64,000 bases of DNA from positions 1 to 64,000 of the forward strand of contig NZ_BIMC01000021.1 in the NCBI RefSeq assembly GCF_004000885.1, read 5' to 3'. A program made the position numbers and the translations under genes. The notes under the pieces were generated by a model. The model was not told the origin of the DNA and did no database searches. It saw only the letters and a list, made by a program, of their open reading frames with translations. Position 1 is the first letter of the stretch. Every line of letters begins with the position of its first letter. Positions 12,141 to 21,396 of the stretch are shown one piece after another. This stretch comes from Paenibacillus glucanolyticus NBRC 15330. Its GTDB lineage: Bacteria; Bacillota; Bacilli; Paenibacillales; Paenibacillaceae.

Positions 12141-12146
12141 ATTATA
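12141..12146 (-). promoter_or_regulatory. Candidate -10 box for pcrB-pcrA-ligA
   Basis: A perfect TATAAT lies on the minus strand 30 bp upstream of the pcrB start. The matching -35 (GTGCTA at a 17-bp spacer) is weak. Confidence 0.45.
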
Positions 12147-12270
12147 CTAAAATAAGTCTATGCTAGCACGGTAATCAAGTCAATTTATGTTCGTATAAAA
12201 TGCGAACATTTTTTTGGTAATTGTGATGTGTGACCTAATGGCCGCGGTACTTACTGCTGTGAAGGGAATG

Positions 12271-12310
12271 AAAAAGCCCGTCCGAATTCACTAGAGTGAA
12301 TCCGACGGGC
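12271..12310 (-). terminator. Terminator of the SLH beta-helix protein gene
   Basis: A 16-17-bp stem (GCCCGTC.GAATTCACT against AGTGAATC.GACGGGC) is followed on the minus strand by CTTTTTC, 26 bp past the stop at 12336. Confidence 0.85.
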
Positions 12311-12335
12311 GGAGGAGATTATATTGGCCTCATGT

Positions 12336-15300
12336 TTAGAGCAGGCTAATTAGTAGTCCCGCCAGCTGTTTAAGAGACGCTATTTTAACATCGTTTTGGC
12401 TGCCAACTCTTGCTTGCATCGCAGCATCACGAGCAGAAATCAGCTCCGTCAAGCCAGGATCATCATGAATTAGCTCATCGGCATCTTCAACAGCCTCTTC
12501 AATCAGGATATCCAGCGTTGGGACAATAATGGAGATGGTTTGTGCGATTGTCTGCTGCGACCCACGGACCAGCTTAACCTTTGCTTGATAAGTAACGTAT
12601 TGATTTCCGTCATTGTAATTCTCAAGAAGGATAGCACCTTGATCTTGCTTAAGATATACGCTGCCAATCACGGTTGCTGGAGTTGTCATTTCCAGATCCT
12701 CAATGATCACTAAAGTATCATCCAATAGAGGATTATTTCGATCTGTAAGATAAACAGCCTCCCCAACCGTTGTAAGATAGGAAACTCTCGACTCTAACGA
12801 TAGTTTGGCCTTCTCTTCGTTGAGAAGTTCAAGCTCTCCGTCTTTAATGTCCAGCGTATCGTAAGTCGTATCCAAAACTTGATTACTGCTTACATCAATA
12901 AACTCAGTTTTAAGTGTATATCTTCCCGCTTGCTTGAACTTCAGCTCATACTGGAGTTCAAGATTGGACACATCATATCCGTTATCATTTGAACCGTGGT
13001 AAGCCTCAATCGAATTATTCAATGAATTGGTCTGGAACGGTAACAAAGCTCCTTCACTTGACTTGAGTTCAATAAGAGCCGGGTTCAGCGGACCCTCAAC
13101 AGAAAAACGAAGGAAGACCTTATCTTGCGTTGGATAATACCCTGTACCCAATGTAAGCTGTAAAGCGTTATCTACTAACTGATTTCCTTCAATGGATGAG
13201 TAAAAATTATAATCGATGGCTGGCTGAAGATCGGATTGAGGCTCATCCACAACAAGTTTGTTATGATCCGTGAAATTCAGTTCCGCACCGTTAACTTCCA
13301 TATCGAATACATACCAGTATAACTCGTCTCCGCTTCCACTCGGGATATGATATGTTTTCACAGGCTGACCGCTATTCCCGCTGTATATCTCAACCTTAGC
13401 AGATGAATTACGCAGCGTTTCCGATCCGTTATATCCGTTTCTGGAGTAGTTGTGAATATAGAACTGATACTTGCCGTCTACGCGCTTGCGGATTGTCGTT
13501 GTCTCTGGGCCATAGGAGTCTGTATCATCATGGTCCAGATCCGCGAACTTTTCTCCTTGATAATAATATTCCCGGTCACCAAAATAAGTGTGGAATGATC
13601 TTCCATCAGGTGTTGGTCCAAGCAGATGGGAGTCTTCATCCCGCGGCTTCTCTCCCCATGTCAACACGATGCGAATCTCATCGTTTGCCGGGATTTTGAT
13701 TGCAGTCGCATCTTCATTCCGGTTAAAGCTGTCACTTAGTGAGACGCCTACTACATAAGTCGTAATAAAGCCGGCTTTTGTGAGTTGTCCAGTATATACC
13801 CCGGCTGGCAAATTAGCGGTATATCGTCCATCTGCATTCGTAAGCGTCGACGTCGCAATGCTGCCCGTTGTATTGCCTAATCCTCTGCGGAAATCAATTC
13901 TCATACCTTCCACAGGGAGTTCGTTAACATCGGTTATTGTCCCTTCAAAGCCTTCGAGTTTAATGCTGCCTGTTAAACTTGTTGTGAATTTGGAGCTGCC
14001 TGCTGCAGGAGTAACATTAAGAACCAATGTATCACCATAGTGTTCATCCAGCGAAATCGGTGTAAATGTCAGTGTCTTAGTCGCGTTATTAAACGTAAAG
14101 TCCTCCAACTGATAAACAGCACCTGCAACCGTTGCGCTGATGTTAAAATCAATTAGTTCCAGAGACGGAACTGCATTCACAAACTGTAGTACTGCCTGTC
14201 CGTTACTCAATTGAATACGGTCCGTAACCGGCGGCTGGGTAGGATTAGGATTCGTTGTATTCCCGCTCTCTCCGGTTCCAGCGTTAGATCCAGAAGTAGA
14301 ACCTCCGCTACCAACGCTTACGGTAACGTTATCCGCTAACACCAGACTGCCCGGGCGCTGAGTGAAGGATACGCCAGCAGCATTAACTTGAGCACTGCCA
14401 ATGCTTCCCTGACCACTCACAGACGCTGCTGCATTAAGAATCAGGGATAGAACAGATGCGGAAGATCCAACATTCAGATTCGTGCCGGAAGCATTCGCCG
14501 CAACATTTAGCTGAGCTACAGAGCCTGAAGTAAGATTTACATTCAGCGAAGCTGCTGTAACATCCACTGTTTCAAACTGCCCTGCCAAAGTCACGTTGGA
14601 GCCAGATGGAATAAGATTGGACAATAACAGATCTTTAAACCCTTCACCTGTCAAACCTGTTTCTTCCAGTATCGCACCGGATTGCAGTGTAACCTGTGAC
14701 ACAGAGCTGCCACCTTCGGTAACGATACGGACACTGCCGTCCTTTTTGTTCACAATAACGGTAATAAGCACGGAGTCAACCACATGAATACTGTTTTTGC
14801 CTCCGCCTTTTATGGTTGTACTTCCCTTAACCGTTACCCCTTTAAGCGTGACGTCCCCTTCACCAACGCCTTCGCCAATGACAAGATTACCTTCTATGGT
14901 CATATTTTGAAGCGTGATATCCGAGGCATTAATATGTACGGATCCCGGAACGTTCTTGGTTCCTGTAACAGGACCGTATGTACCTGCCGTATCGTAACTC
15001 GTAACTTCCTGAGATTTAATCTCTTCAAGAGCACGATCGAGTACAGTAACGACTTCAGCACGGGATGCGCTTGCTGTCGGTCTGAACTTGCCATTGCTCC
15101 CATTCATGATACCGCTAGAAGCAACGGCTCCGATCGCTCCTTTGCTCCATGCCGGACTACGATCCGTGTCTGTAAATTTATTAGCTGCATCACTTGGCTT
15201 GAGCTCCATTAGTGAACTCAAGATGACAGCCAGTTCCTGACGTGTTACCTTGTTGTCTGGTTTGAAGGTTCCATTGCTGTAACCCTTCATATACCCCTGC

Positions 15301-15656
15301 AAAGCTGCCACGGACAAGTCATTATAGTACCATGATGTACTTTTGACATCGCTGTATGAAATGCCAGCCTTGGTCTCGAACTGAAACGATCGATTAACGA
15401 CCGCTGCCAGTTGAGCTCTAGTTATTGGAGCATCCGGATTAATCTTTCCGGTTTGATCCCCATTAAGATAACCTTGTTCATTCCATTTCTGAAGTGTCTT
15501 GCTCGCCCAGTGTCCTTCAATATCACTAGCACTGGAAGTGGTTTTTGTTTCACTCTTTGCTGTTGCAGCGTAGGCTCCACCTAACGGAGACAGTATGAGG
15601 GTTATCCCTAATACAGCACTTAAAGCCTTCTGGTAAAATCCTAGTCTGTTACCCAA
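12336..15656 (-). CDS. SLH-domain exoprotein with beta-helix, carboxypeptidase-regulatory-like and DUF2135-like parts
   Basis: A secreted protein of about 1106 residues. It has a signal peptide (MGNRLGFYQ to AYA), three N-terminal SLH domains (about 45-215, e.g. DIEGHWASKT and SDVKSTSWYY), and an Ala/Val/Gly-rich right-handed beta-helix-like region (about 225-445). A Gly/Ser/Thr linker, a carboxypeptidase-regulatory-like unit (about 570-650, ADGRYTANLPAGVY) and a segment like the YfaP/DUF2135 fold (about 660-795, RIVLTWGEKPRDEDSHL) follow. SLH domains suggest cell-wall anchoring. The start is TTG at 15656: GAGAGAGG precedes it by 8 bp and gives a clean signal peptide, whereas the upstream ATG at 15692 has no ribosome binding site. 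Function unknown, perhaps adhesion. Confidence 0.8.
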   Translation of the reverse strand: MGNRLGFYQKALSAVLGITLILSPLGGAYAATAKSETKTTSSASDIEGHWASKTLQKWNEQGYLNGDQTGKINPDAPITRAQLAAVVNRSFQFETKAGISYSDVKSTSWYYNDLSVAALQGYMKGYSNGTFKPDNKVTRQELAVILSSLMELKPSDAANKFTDTDRSPAWSKGAIGAVASSGIMNGSNGKFRPTASASRAEVVTVLDRALEEIKSQEVTSYDTAGTYGPVTGTKNVPGSVHINASDITLQNMTIEGNLVIGEGVGEGDVTLKGVTVKGSTTIKGGGKNSIHVVDSVLITVIVNKKDGSVRIVTEGGSSVSQVTLQSGAILEETGLTGEGFKDLLLSNLIPSGSNVTLAGQFETVDVTAASLNVNLTSGSVAQLNVAANASGTNLNVGSSASVLSLILNAAASVSGQGSIGSAQVNAAGVSFTQRPGSLVLADNVTVSVGSGGSTSGSNAGTGESGNTTNPNPTQPPVTDRIQLSNGQAVLQFVNAVPSLELIDFNISATVAGAVYQLEDFTFNNATKTLTFTPISLDEHYGDTLVLNVTPAAGSSKFTTSLTGSIKLEGFEGTITDVNELPVEGMRIDFRRGLGNTTGSIATSTLTNADGRYTANLPAGVYTGQLTKAGFITTYVVGVSLSDSFNRNEDATAIKIPANDEIRIVLTWGEKPRDEDSHLLGPTPDGRSFHTYFGDREYYYQGEKFADLDHDDTDSYGPETTTIRKRVDGKYQFYIHNYSRNGYNGSETLRNSSAKVEIYSGNSGQPVKTYHIPSGSGDELYWYVFDMEVNGAELNFTDHNKLVVDEPQSDLQPAIDYNFYSSIEGNQLVDNALQLTLGTGYYPTQDKVFLRFSVEGPLNPALIELKSSEGALLPFQTNSLNNSIEAYHGSNDNGYDVSNLELQYELKFKQAGRYTLKTEFIDVSSNQVLDTTYDTLDIKDGELELLNEEKAKLSLESRVSYLTTVGEAVYLTDRNNPLLDDTLVIIEDLEMTTPATVIGSVYLKQDQGAILLENYNDGNQYVTYQAKVKLVRGSQQTIAQTISIIVPTLDILIEEAVEDADELIHDDPGLTELISARDAAMQARVGSQNDVKIASLKQLAGLLISLL

Positions 15657-15820
15657 GTTGAATTCCTCTCTCTCACCTAATAATTTATTCATACTATAAG
15701 ACTATTTGACTAAAAATCTATCAATTTATATCATTAGACCCAAATCATAATAGTCTTTAAGTTCTAATAACATTACCACTTCCAGTAAATAACACAAGCC
15801 AATTACTGGTATAAATAAAA

Positions 15821-15846
15821 AAATATGTCCTTTTATAGACATATTT
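15821..15846 (-). terminator. Terminator of the GDPD-like gene
   Basis: AAATATGTC pairs with GACATATTT, and the minus-strand continuation is a T run. It lies about 27 bp past the stop at 15874. Confidence 0.75.
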
Positions 15847-15873
15847 TTTCAAATTCTGATATATGGTTATTGG

Positions 15874-16737
15874 CTAATACAAGTATCTCAAGCTGTTCTG
15901 CTCTATTTCCGGCTCGGTCAGCAAATCTGAGTATACACCATAAACACCCCATTTTTCATAATTGTTAACGGTATTGGTGTCGTTGATCGTATGCACATAA
16001 GTTACGGCCCCGGCTGCCTTCAGCTTTGCCACAAAATTCGGGCTGACTTTATACTCTGGCATGGTTACGGCGTCAATCTTGTTCTCCTGAACAAAGGCCG
16101 TGATCTCGGCAGGCGAATCCTGCGTGGCATAAAGCGTATAGATAATGGATTCAAAAGGATAGATCTCGTGGACCATATCAAGCATCGGTTCATTATAAAT
16201 TTGGATAACGACTCGATCCAATAGTTCCGGGTCTCGCTGCTCGGCAGCATTCACGATCTCTGTCAGCAGGTGCTCAATATCCTTATCCTCCTGCTCCTTC
16301 GTATCCGTCACAATGTACATATCCGAATAGTGCTGCATCATGTCCATAATGGCCTCTATATCCATCGGTTGATATTGCTCCAGTATCGGCGTATTGATAA
16401 ATTCCTCATGGGTTAGGCGGGCAGCTTGCTTATGATCCGGAAGTTTATCCTGCTGACCGAGCTGTTGGGTCATGCTCTCCGTCCACTCATGACGCGCAAC
16501 AACTTTACGATCCTCAGTCAGCATCAAGTCAATCTCGAAGACACGAGTGCCCTTCTCGTAATTGGCAAGCATCGCTTCATAAGCATTGGTATACGGCTGC
16601 TCGCCGATACTTCCCATGGCATGCGCAATCAAGCGATAGGCCGTGAATCCCTGCGGTTCTTCTTCGTTCTCATGATAAGTGAGCAACAGAATACTGATGG
16701 CGGAAATTAAAATAAGGACAGCAATGATCCGTTTCAT
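15874..16737 (-). CDS. Glycerophosphodiester phosphodiesterase-like exported or membrane-anchored protein
   Basis: A 287-residue protein with one N-terminal hydrophobic segment (residues 4-20, signal or anchor) and a GDPD/PLC-like TIM barrel. The pattern IAHAMG...TNAYEAM, then FEIDLMLTEDRKVVARHEW, matches the family's H-x(n)-PEN and E-x-D-x-H core, but the usual RG after His is replaced by AM and PENT by YTNA. Later strands (VIQIYN, AVTMPEYK, YVHTIND) fit. It probably hydrolyses a phosphodiester at the cell surface; substrate unknown. The ATG has AAAGGTGG 7 bp upstream. It is monocistronic between two terminators. Confidence 0.75.
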   Translation of the reverse strand: MKRIIAVLILISAISILLLTYHENEEEPQGFTAYRLIAHAMGSIGEQPYTNAYEAMLANYEKGTRVFEIDLMLTEDRKVVARHEWTESMTQQLGQQDKLPDHKQAARLTHEEFINTPILEQYQPMDIEAIMDMMQHYSDMYIVTDTKEQEDKDIEHLLTEIVNAAEQRDPELLDRVVIQIYNEPMLDMVHEIYPFESIIYTLYATQDSPAEITAFVQENKIDAVTMPEYKVSPNFVAKLKAAGAVTYVHTINDTNTVNNYEKWGVYGVYSDLLTEPEIEQNSLRYLY

Positions 16738-16796
16738 GGTATGCCCACCTTTTGCATAGTTGTTGCTAGTTAACTACCCTTTTGAATGGTTGGCAA

Positions 16797-16833
16797 AACA
16801 AAAAAAGCGCCATTCGGCGGCTGCCAAATGACG
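16797..16833 (-). terminator. Terminator of the methyltransferase gene
   Basis: On the minus strand CGTCATTTGGC pairs with GCCGAATGGCG (loop AGCC) and is followed by CTTTTTTTG. It is almost the same hairpin as the one at 17926-17957. Confidence 0.85.
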
Positions 16834-16867
16834 GAATGTTCTTTATGGATGCGGTAGTTATAGTACG

Positions 16868-17473
16868 CTAGCCCTTAGCCTTCAAAAGATGAATATACCA
16901 TTTCAATCCTGCATTGTGATTAAACACACTCACTTTATCCAAGACGTCAAACCATCCGCAGCTTTCGATCTCTTCGATTTTATGTTCTACCATCGTATAA
17001 TCCGGATCCTGGGTGTTCTTATGAGAATAAAGCGAAGATATGATGACCCCGTCCGGGGTTAGATAACGGGCATATTCAAGCAGCTTGCTTGGTGTGCTGG
17101 GCACGTATTGCAACGATTCGTTAAATACAATGACATCATAGCGTTTGTGTGGAACATAATGATTAATGTCTGCACAATAGAAAATGTGCCTCGAAGTTTT
17201 GCTGGATGCGATTTTGACAGCCTCTTCGGATAAATCCACGCCGGTGTAATTAGATTTTTCGCCCTCCAGGAGCATATCGTACAATATTCCGGCCCCGCAT
17301 CCCATATCCAGGATTCCCTCGTCCGCAATATACTTTCTTATATAACCATACACGACCGAGTATCTGGCATATTCGGTGATGTCCGATAAATAATCCCACA
17401 TGCGGGATCGGTACTCCTCGTCCCATTGCTGCTGGTTGCTTTCGATGAAATCCTGAACCTTCGCATTTTCCAT
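16868..17473 (-). CDS. SAM-dependent class I methyltransferase
   Basis: A 201-residue cytosolic protein with the Rossmann-type SAM site: motif I GILDMGCGAGILYD (about residues 52-65), the acidic motif II VDLSEEA, motif III ICDINHY-like (FYCADINHY) and YDVIVFNESLQYV. It resembles methyltransferase-11/25 type enzymes acting on small molecules. The substrate cannot be assigned. The ATG has AGGAGG 8 bp upstream. It stands alone with its own terminator, so it need not belong to the glycan locus. Confidence 0.8.
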   Translation of the reverse strand: MENAKVQDFIESNQQQWDEEYRSRMWDYLSDITEYARYSVVYGYIRKYIADEGILDMGCGAGILYDMLLEGEKSNYTGVDLSEEAVKIASSKTSRHIFYCADINHYVPHKRYDVIVFNESLQYVPSTPSKLLEYARYLTPDGVIISSLYSHKNTQDPDYTMVEHKIEEIESCGWFDVLDKVSVFNHNAGLKWYIHLLKAKG

Positions 17474-17592
17474 TGGGATTCCCTCCTAGTATTGGATCTT
17501 TAGCTTCCACTTGCTAATACAATGACTGGATTGAAAACACGACAAATCGAAAAAATTTAGCGAACTCAAGAAAATCCTCTTCAGGCACGCGG
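17474..17592. other. Upstream region of the methyltransferase gene
   Basis: About 120 bp between the methyltransferase start and the inverted-repeat element at 17593. No gene is seen. It presumably carries the methyltransferase promoter on the minus strand. Confidence 0.4.
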
Positions 17593-17720
17593 TATAATAA
17601 TGGCTGCTGCATGAGGTGCGGAGTCAGCGCTTGGAAGACGTTGGGTCATAGGCTGCACGGGCACCCTACGAAGAAACATATTCTCAGTGCGGTACCGCAG
17701 CAAGCCAACATTTCATTATA
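17593..17720. other. Inverted-repeat element or structured RNA candidate
   Basis: Both ends carry an inward-facing TATAAT (17593-17598 plus; 17715-17720 minus). Each is followed within 3-8 bp by matching arms: GGCTGCTGC (17602-17610) pairs with GCAGCAAGCC (17697-17706), leaving one bulged A. Inside are further paired segments (CGTTGGGT with ACCCTACG) and a perfect palindrome TGCGGTACCGCA (17688-17699) that resembles a T-box antiterminator core. There is no ORF and no downstream gene on the plus strand. It could be a small MITE-like repeat or a non-coding RNA. Confidence 0.4.
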
Positions 17721-17925
17721 ATAGTATTAAAGTTATATATTGTAAATATATCCGAGTAACTATTATCTGATGGGTGTGTTGCATTTCCAGCTTTTAAAAA
17801 ATGAACCCATCGTCCTCTGGTATGTCATATTTTCACATGAAACGACAGTATTCGATATCTTTTCCTGTGATTCGTGCTTGGGATGTATTTATTTTGGCTA
17901 CGTATCCGCTTCGTGGGACACAAGT

Positions 17926-17957
17926 AAAAAACGCCATTTGGCCCATGCCAAATGACG
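17926..17957 (-). terminator. Terminator at the end of the glycan locus
   Basis: On the minus strand CGTCATTTGGC pairs perfectly or by G-U with GCCAAATGGCG (loop ATGG), followed by TTTTTT. It lies 17 bp past the stop at 17974. Confidence 0.85.
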
Positions 17958-17973
17958 TCTTCATTGATTACAA

Positions 17974-19374
17974 TCAGTATGCGTTCTTGAACCCGTTGCG
18001 GATCGTGCGCAGAATGATTTTGATATCAAACAGGATTGACCAATTCTCGATATAGAAAATATCGTGTTTGATCCGCTCCTCAATCGAGGTGTCACCGCGC
18101 AAACCGTTGCTCTGTGCCCACCCTGTGATGCCAGGGCGTACGTGGTGTTTCACCATGTACTTCGGAATCTCCTCTTTGAACTGCTCCACATAATAAGGAC
18201 GCTCCGGCCTAGGACCCACCACGCTCATATGTCCGAACAGGACATTGAAGAACTGTGGCAGTTCATCCAGACTGGTCTTCCGGAGAAACGAGCCGAACTT
18301 GGTTCGGCGGGGGTCATTCTCCACGGTCCAGCCCGTATCCGTTGCCCCTTCCGGCAGCGGCTTCATGGAGCGGAATTTATACATATAGAAGTTCCTGCGG
18401 TTAAGCCCGACCCGCTCCTGCTTGAAGATGACGGGGCCGCGGGAGGTCAACCGGATTCCGAGGTAAATCCCGATCATTACTGGCAGGGTCAGGATAATCG
18501 CCACTAAGGAGAATACGATATCAAACGCACGCTTAAACAGTCTGTTTGCCGCAAGATCCAGCGGAATATCGCGTACGTTGATCATCGGCATACCCGCAAA
18601 GTTATCAAATACCGGCCTTGCCGGGAGGTAATCAAAAAAGTCGGGAATGATGAGCGTACGCACACCGGCTTTTTCACAAGCAGCAATGATTTCAGGATAC
18701 AAGTGGTGTGCATTTAATGGAAGAGCCAGCACGACTTCATCCACAAGTTTCTCGTTTAACACCTTATGTAGATCGCCGACTGAACCTAGAATGGGTTTGA
18801 GCCTTCTGGCTTCGATCTCATCCCACTGCTGGTAATCATCCAGGAAACCGATGACTTCATAACCAAGCTCCGGGTATTGCTTTAGATTTTTGAAGAAGCG
18901 TTTGCCCAGCGTACCTGCACCCACGATGAGCACAAATTGGCGATTGTAGCCTTTTTCCCGAAAATGCTTGAGGGATTTCTTTAGGAAATAACGGTACAAG
19001 ATGATAAAAGCGACGTTAAAGATCATGTAAATGGCGAGATACCATCGTGATATATCTACCTCTTTAACAAAAAACATGATACTTAAGAGAATGAACATAC
19101 CGATGAAATGCATCTGGAAGATCTTTAAGAACTCGTCGGCAAAGCGCTTTTTCCGTTTCGGTGAGTACAAGGTAATCATGATGCCGACGACAACCGCAAC
19201 CGCACCATAAACCAAGCTCCACATCCCGTAAGATTGGATGGGTAGCGGTTTTTCATACGGAAACCAACCACTCTCGAATTTCACCCACCATGCAAGCAGA
19301 AACGCCAGCTGGATAAATGCAAAGTCGGTAATCATATACAATTTAGTCAGAAAGCCTTGATTCTGCCGGATCAT
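17974..19374 (-). CDS. Polyprenyl-phosphate glycosyl-1-phosphate transferase (WsfP/WbaP-like)
   Basis: Starts lipid-linked glycan synthesis by moving a sugar-1-phosphate, likely Gal- or Glc-1-P, onto undecaprenyl phosphate. The 466-residue membrane enzyme has about four N-terminal helices (residues 10-130), a central Rossmann-like CoA-binding-fold (FVLIVGAGTLGKRFF), a fifth hydrophobic segment (about 277-300) and the C-terminal catalytic domain (KRAFDIVFS, RGPVIFKQERVGLN, MYKFRSM, DELPQFFNVLFGHMSVVGPRPERP). In Geobacillus and P. alvei S-layer glycan clusters the equivalent is WsaP/WsfP. The ATG overlaps the upstream stop by ATGA, and GGAGG lies 7 bp upstream. It is the last gene of the cluster. 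Confidence 0.9.
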   Translation of the reverse strand: MIRQNQGFLTKLYMITDFAFIQLAFLLAWWVKFESGWFPYEKPLPIQSYGMWSLVYGAVAVVVGIMITLYSPKRKKRFADEFLKIFQMHFIGMFILLSIMFFVKEVDISRWYLAIYMIFNVAFIILYRYFLKKSLKHFREKGYNRQFVLIVGAGTLGKRFFKNLKQYPELGYEVIGFLDDYQQWDEIEARRLKPILGSVGDLHKVLNEKLVDEVVLALPLNAHHLYPEIIAACEKAGVRTLIIPDFFDYLPARPVFDNFAGMPMINVRDIPLDLAANRLFKRAFDIVFSLVAIILTLPVMIGIYLGIRLTSRGPVIFKQERVGLNRRNFYMYKFRSMKPLPEGATDTGWTVENDPRRTKFGSFLRKTSLDELPQFFNVLFGHMSVVGPRPERPYYVEQFKEEIPKYMVKHHVRPGITGWAQSNGLRGDTSIEERIKHDIFYIENWSILFDIKIILRTIRNGFKNAY

Positions 19375-20282
19375 GATTTTACCTCCACTCCACCTGAAGC
19401 TTGCGTTATGGTTGCTGGACGAACGGGCTTGAGCCGGTTCGTAAGCAGGGACAGGAGCAATTTTAAACCAACGCCCGCATACACGGCTCCATTAACGAAT
19501 ATGTTGTATTTCTGCCGGTAATGCTTCCGATGAAAAAGAATCATCGCCCGATGGAACTCATAAATGATCTTGAACGGCCGACGCCGAGCGCTGCCGCCTT
19601 TATGATGGATAATCGTCGTCCGGGGGTAATAGTGAATTCCCCATCCCGCCTGTTTGATGCGATAGCACCAGTCAATGTCTTCCCCGTACATAAAAAACGT
19701 CTCGTCCAGTCCGCCCACCTGCTCGATCGTCTCGCGGCGCACCAGCATGAATGCCCCCACCAAGCAATCCACCGGGTACTCTACGTCCGGGTTCAAATAT
19801 CCCAGCTGATACTGGTTAAACTCCGGTTTGTTCGGGAACAGCTTGCTCAATCCGAAGGCATAGTAAAAGGACGCCGAAGGCGTTGGGAACCCTCTTTTAC
19901 AGGCCTTATCCAGCGAACCGTCCGGGAGGACGATTTTGCAGCCGGAAGCACCGATGATCGGATTATAGTCCATAAAAGCTACCATCGTCTGGATCGTATC
20001 CTGCTGGATAATCGTGTCGGAATTAAGCAGCAGCATATAGCGACCTTCCGCCACTTCCATCCCCTGATTGTTGGCTTTGGCAAAGCCGATATTCTCCGTG
20101 TTCTCGATCAGCTTGACCTGCGGGAATAACTCTCGGATGGTCTGAACGGACTCGTCCTTCGAGTTGTTATCTATGAGGATGATTTCGTATGTAAATTCGG
20201 TCTCCGATGCGTATACCGATCGCAAACAATCCACCGTCAGCTGACAGGTGTTGTAGTTCACGATTAAAATGCTTAAATCCAT
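19371..20282 (-). CDS. Family 2 glycosyltransferase, rhamnosyltransferase type
   Basis: A 303-residue GT-A enzyme resembling WbbL/RfbF-type rhamnosyltransferases: SILIVNYNTCQLTVDCLRS start, IDNNSKD, LLNSDT (metal-binding DxD-like), FFMYGEDIDWCYRIKQ (catalytic ED) and HHKGGSA near residue 225. A hydrophobic stretch close to the C-terminus (about 262-282) may associate it with the membrane. It likely adds dTDP-rhamnose-derived or similar sugar to the lipid-linked glycan. The start ATG has AGGAG 10 bp upstream. It is translationally coupled to the next gene by a 4-bp overlap. Confidence 0.85.
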   Translation of the reverse strand: MDLSILIVNYNTCQLTVDCLRSVYASETEFTYEIILIDNNSKDESVQTIRELFPQVKLIENTENIGFAKANNQGMEVAEGRYMLLLNSDTIIQQDTIQTMVAFMDYNPIIGASGCKIVLPDGSLDKACKRGFPTPSASFYYAFGLSKLFPNKPEFNQYQLGYLNPDVEYPVDCLVGAFMLVRRETIEQVGGLDETFFMYGEDIDWCYRIKQAGWGIHYYPRTTIIHHKGGSARRRPFKIIYEFHRAMILFHRKHYRQKYNIFVNGAVYAGVGLKLLLSLLTNRLKPVRPATITQASGGVEVKS

Positions 20283-20393
20283 TGCATAACGTCTCCTGAC
20301 AAATATAGTAATCTATCGACATTATAGCATAAAGACGCAGAACGGGCAGGAATAAAGAACTTCTATTGCTAAAATCTAGTTATTGATGGCTCT

Positions 20394-21320
20394 TTATATA
20401 TAGCCCACAAGAATTAAAAAGCGAAAGAGTAACTGCTCTACAATGGATTGACGATATAATTTTGATTTTTGAAGAAAATCGATTTTTTCTCTAAGCCGTT
20501 CCCTGGGGGCAATAAAAAGTTCGAGCTGTTCTCTCTTACTGTCCTCCATTAAATGACCGTACACTCGATAAAACTCACTTGCTTGTTTGACAAGAAGATG
20601 CTCTCCTTTATGTTTTATGTAACTGCGATATTTCTGTTTTAGTTTGTTGAATAATGAGTTACTCCCACCTACAACATTATTCTCATGCTGGCGATACAGC
20701 ATCGAAGGGTTCTTATCATACATTACATTGCCGAAACCAGATACCAAAAGGTAAAACCACCAGTCGTGCATGATGATCTTGGTGGGATCTATCTGATTAC
20801 CCTCCATAAACTTATTCCTCGCTGCCTTATTTAACGTAATGGTTGCTCCGACAGCAATATTTTGCACCAAAGCATTGTAAAATGAAGCTTCCCTCAAAGG
20901 GAGCTTAGGCCAAGTACCGAGAGAATTTAAATCTTTATCGGCAAGCTCCGTAGATGTGAATACCATCCCTGGAACATGATCCGCTTGAGAACTTAACATA
21001 GTTACAGCACGCTCAATTTTTTGCTCCAGCCATACATCATCCTGATCGCAGAAACAGTAATAATCCGCATGGGGATCGGATTGCTGAACCAGCTCAAAAA
21101 AACTGGAAACAACCCCTAAATTACTTCCGACAATCACTTGGATTCGGTCAGGATAGGCTTTAACATATTCCTTTAATAATACTAGCGTTTGATCGGATGA
21201 TCCATCATCTCGTACAAGAACAGAGATATGAGGATAACTTTGCCTTAAAATACTTTGTAGCTGGTTGGATATATAATGTTCTCCATTATAGGTAGACAGC
21301 AACACCTGAACCTGCTTCAT
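20394..21320 (-). CDS. Family 2 glycosyltransferase
   Basis: A 308-residue GT-A enzyme: VLLSTYNGEHYISNQLQSI, RDDGSSD, CFCDQDDVWL (DxD at about residue 92-96) and MHDWWFYLL are diagnostic of the alpha-rhamnosyl/galactosyl GT2 group common in capsule and O-antigen loci. The start ATG has TTGGAGG about 10 bp upstream. It follows rmlD by about 75 bp containing a hairpin (21360-21382), and precedes the next GT by 111 bp. A donor of dTDP-L-rhamnose is a reasonable guess from context. Confidence 0.85.
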   Translation of the reverse strand: MKQVQVLLSTYNGEHYISNQLQSILRQSYPHISVLVRDDGSSDQTLVLLKEYVKAYPDRIQVIVGSNLGVVSSFFELVQQSDPHADYYCFCDQDDVWLEQKIERAVTMLSSQADHVPGMVFTSTELADKDLNSLGTWPKLPLREASFYNALVQNIAVGATITLNKAARNKFMEGNQIDPTKIIMHDWWFYLLVSGFGNVMYDKNPSMLYRQHENNVVGGSNSLFNKLKQKYRSYIKHKGEHLLVKQASEFYRVYGHLMEDSKREQLELFIAPRERLREKIDFLQKSKLYRQSIVEQLLFRFLILVGYI

Positions 21321-21359
21321 TTTTTTATAACCTCCAAATAACTGCTAAATATAATATAA

Positions 21360-21382
21360 GGCCTGATCATACAGATCAGGCC
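21360..21382 (-). terminator. Hairpin between rmlD and the GT2 gene, possible attenuator
   Basis: GGCCTGATC pairs perfectly with GATCAGGCC (5-nt loop). On the minus strand it is followed by a T-rich but interrupted run (TTATATTATATTT), so termination is probably partial. Confidence 0.5.
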
Positions 21383-21396
21383 GACAATTGCTATAT

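Noticed and set aside
17655-17667. TGC-ACGG-GCA hairpin inside the 17.6-kb element, resembling the guanidine-II ACGR loop
   Set aside because: Guanidine-II needs two such hairpins upstream of a transporter gene. Only one is present, and no gene follows.
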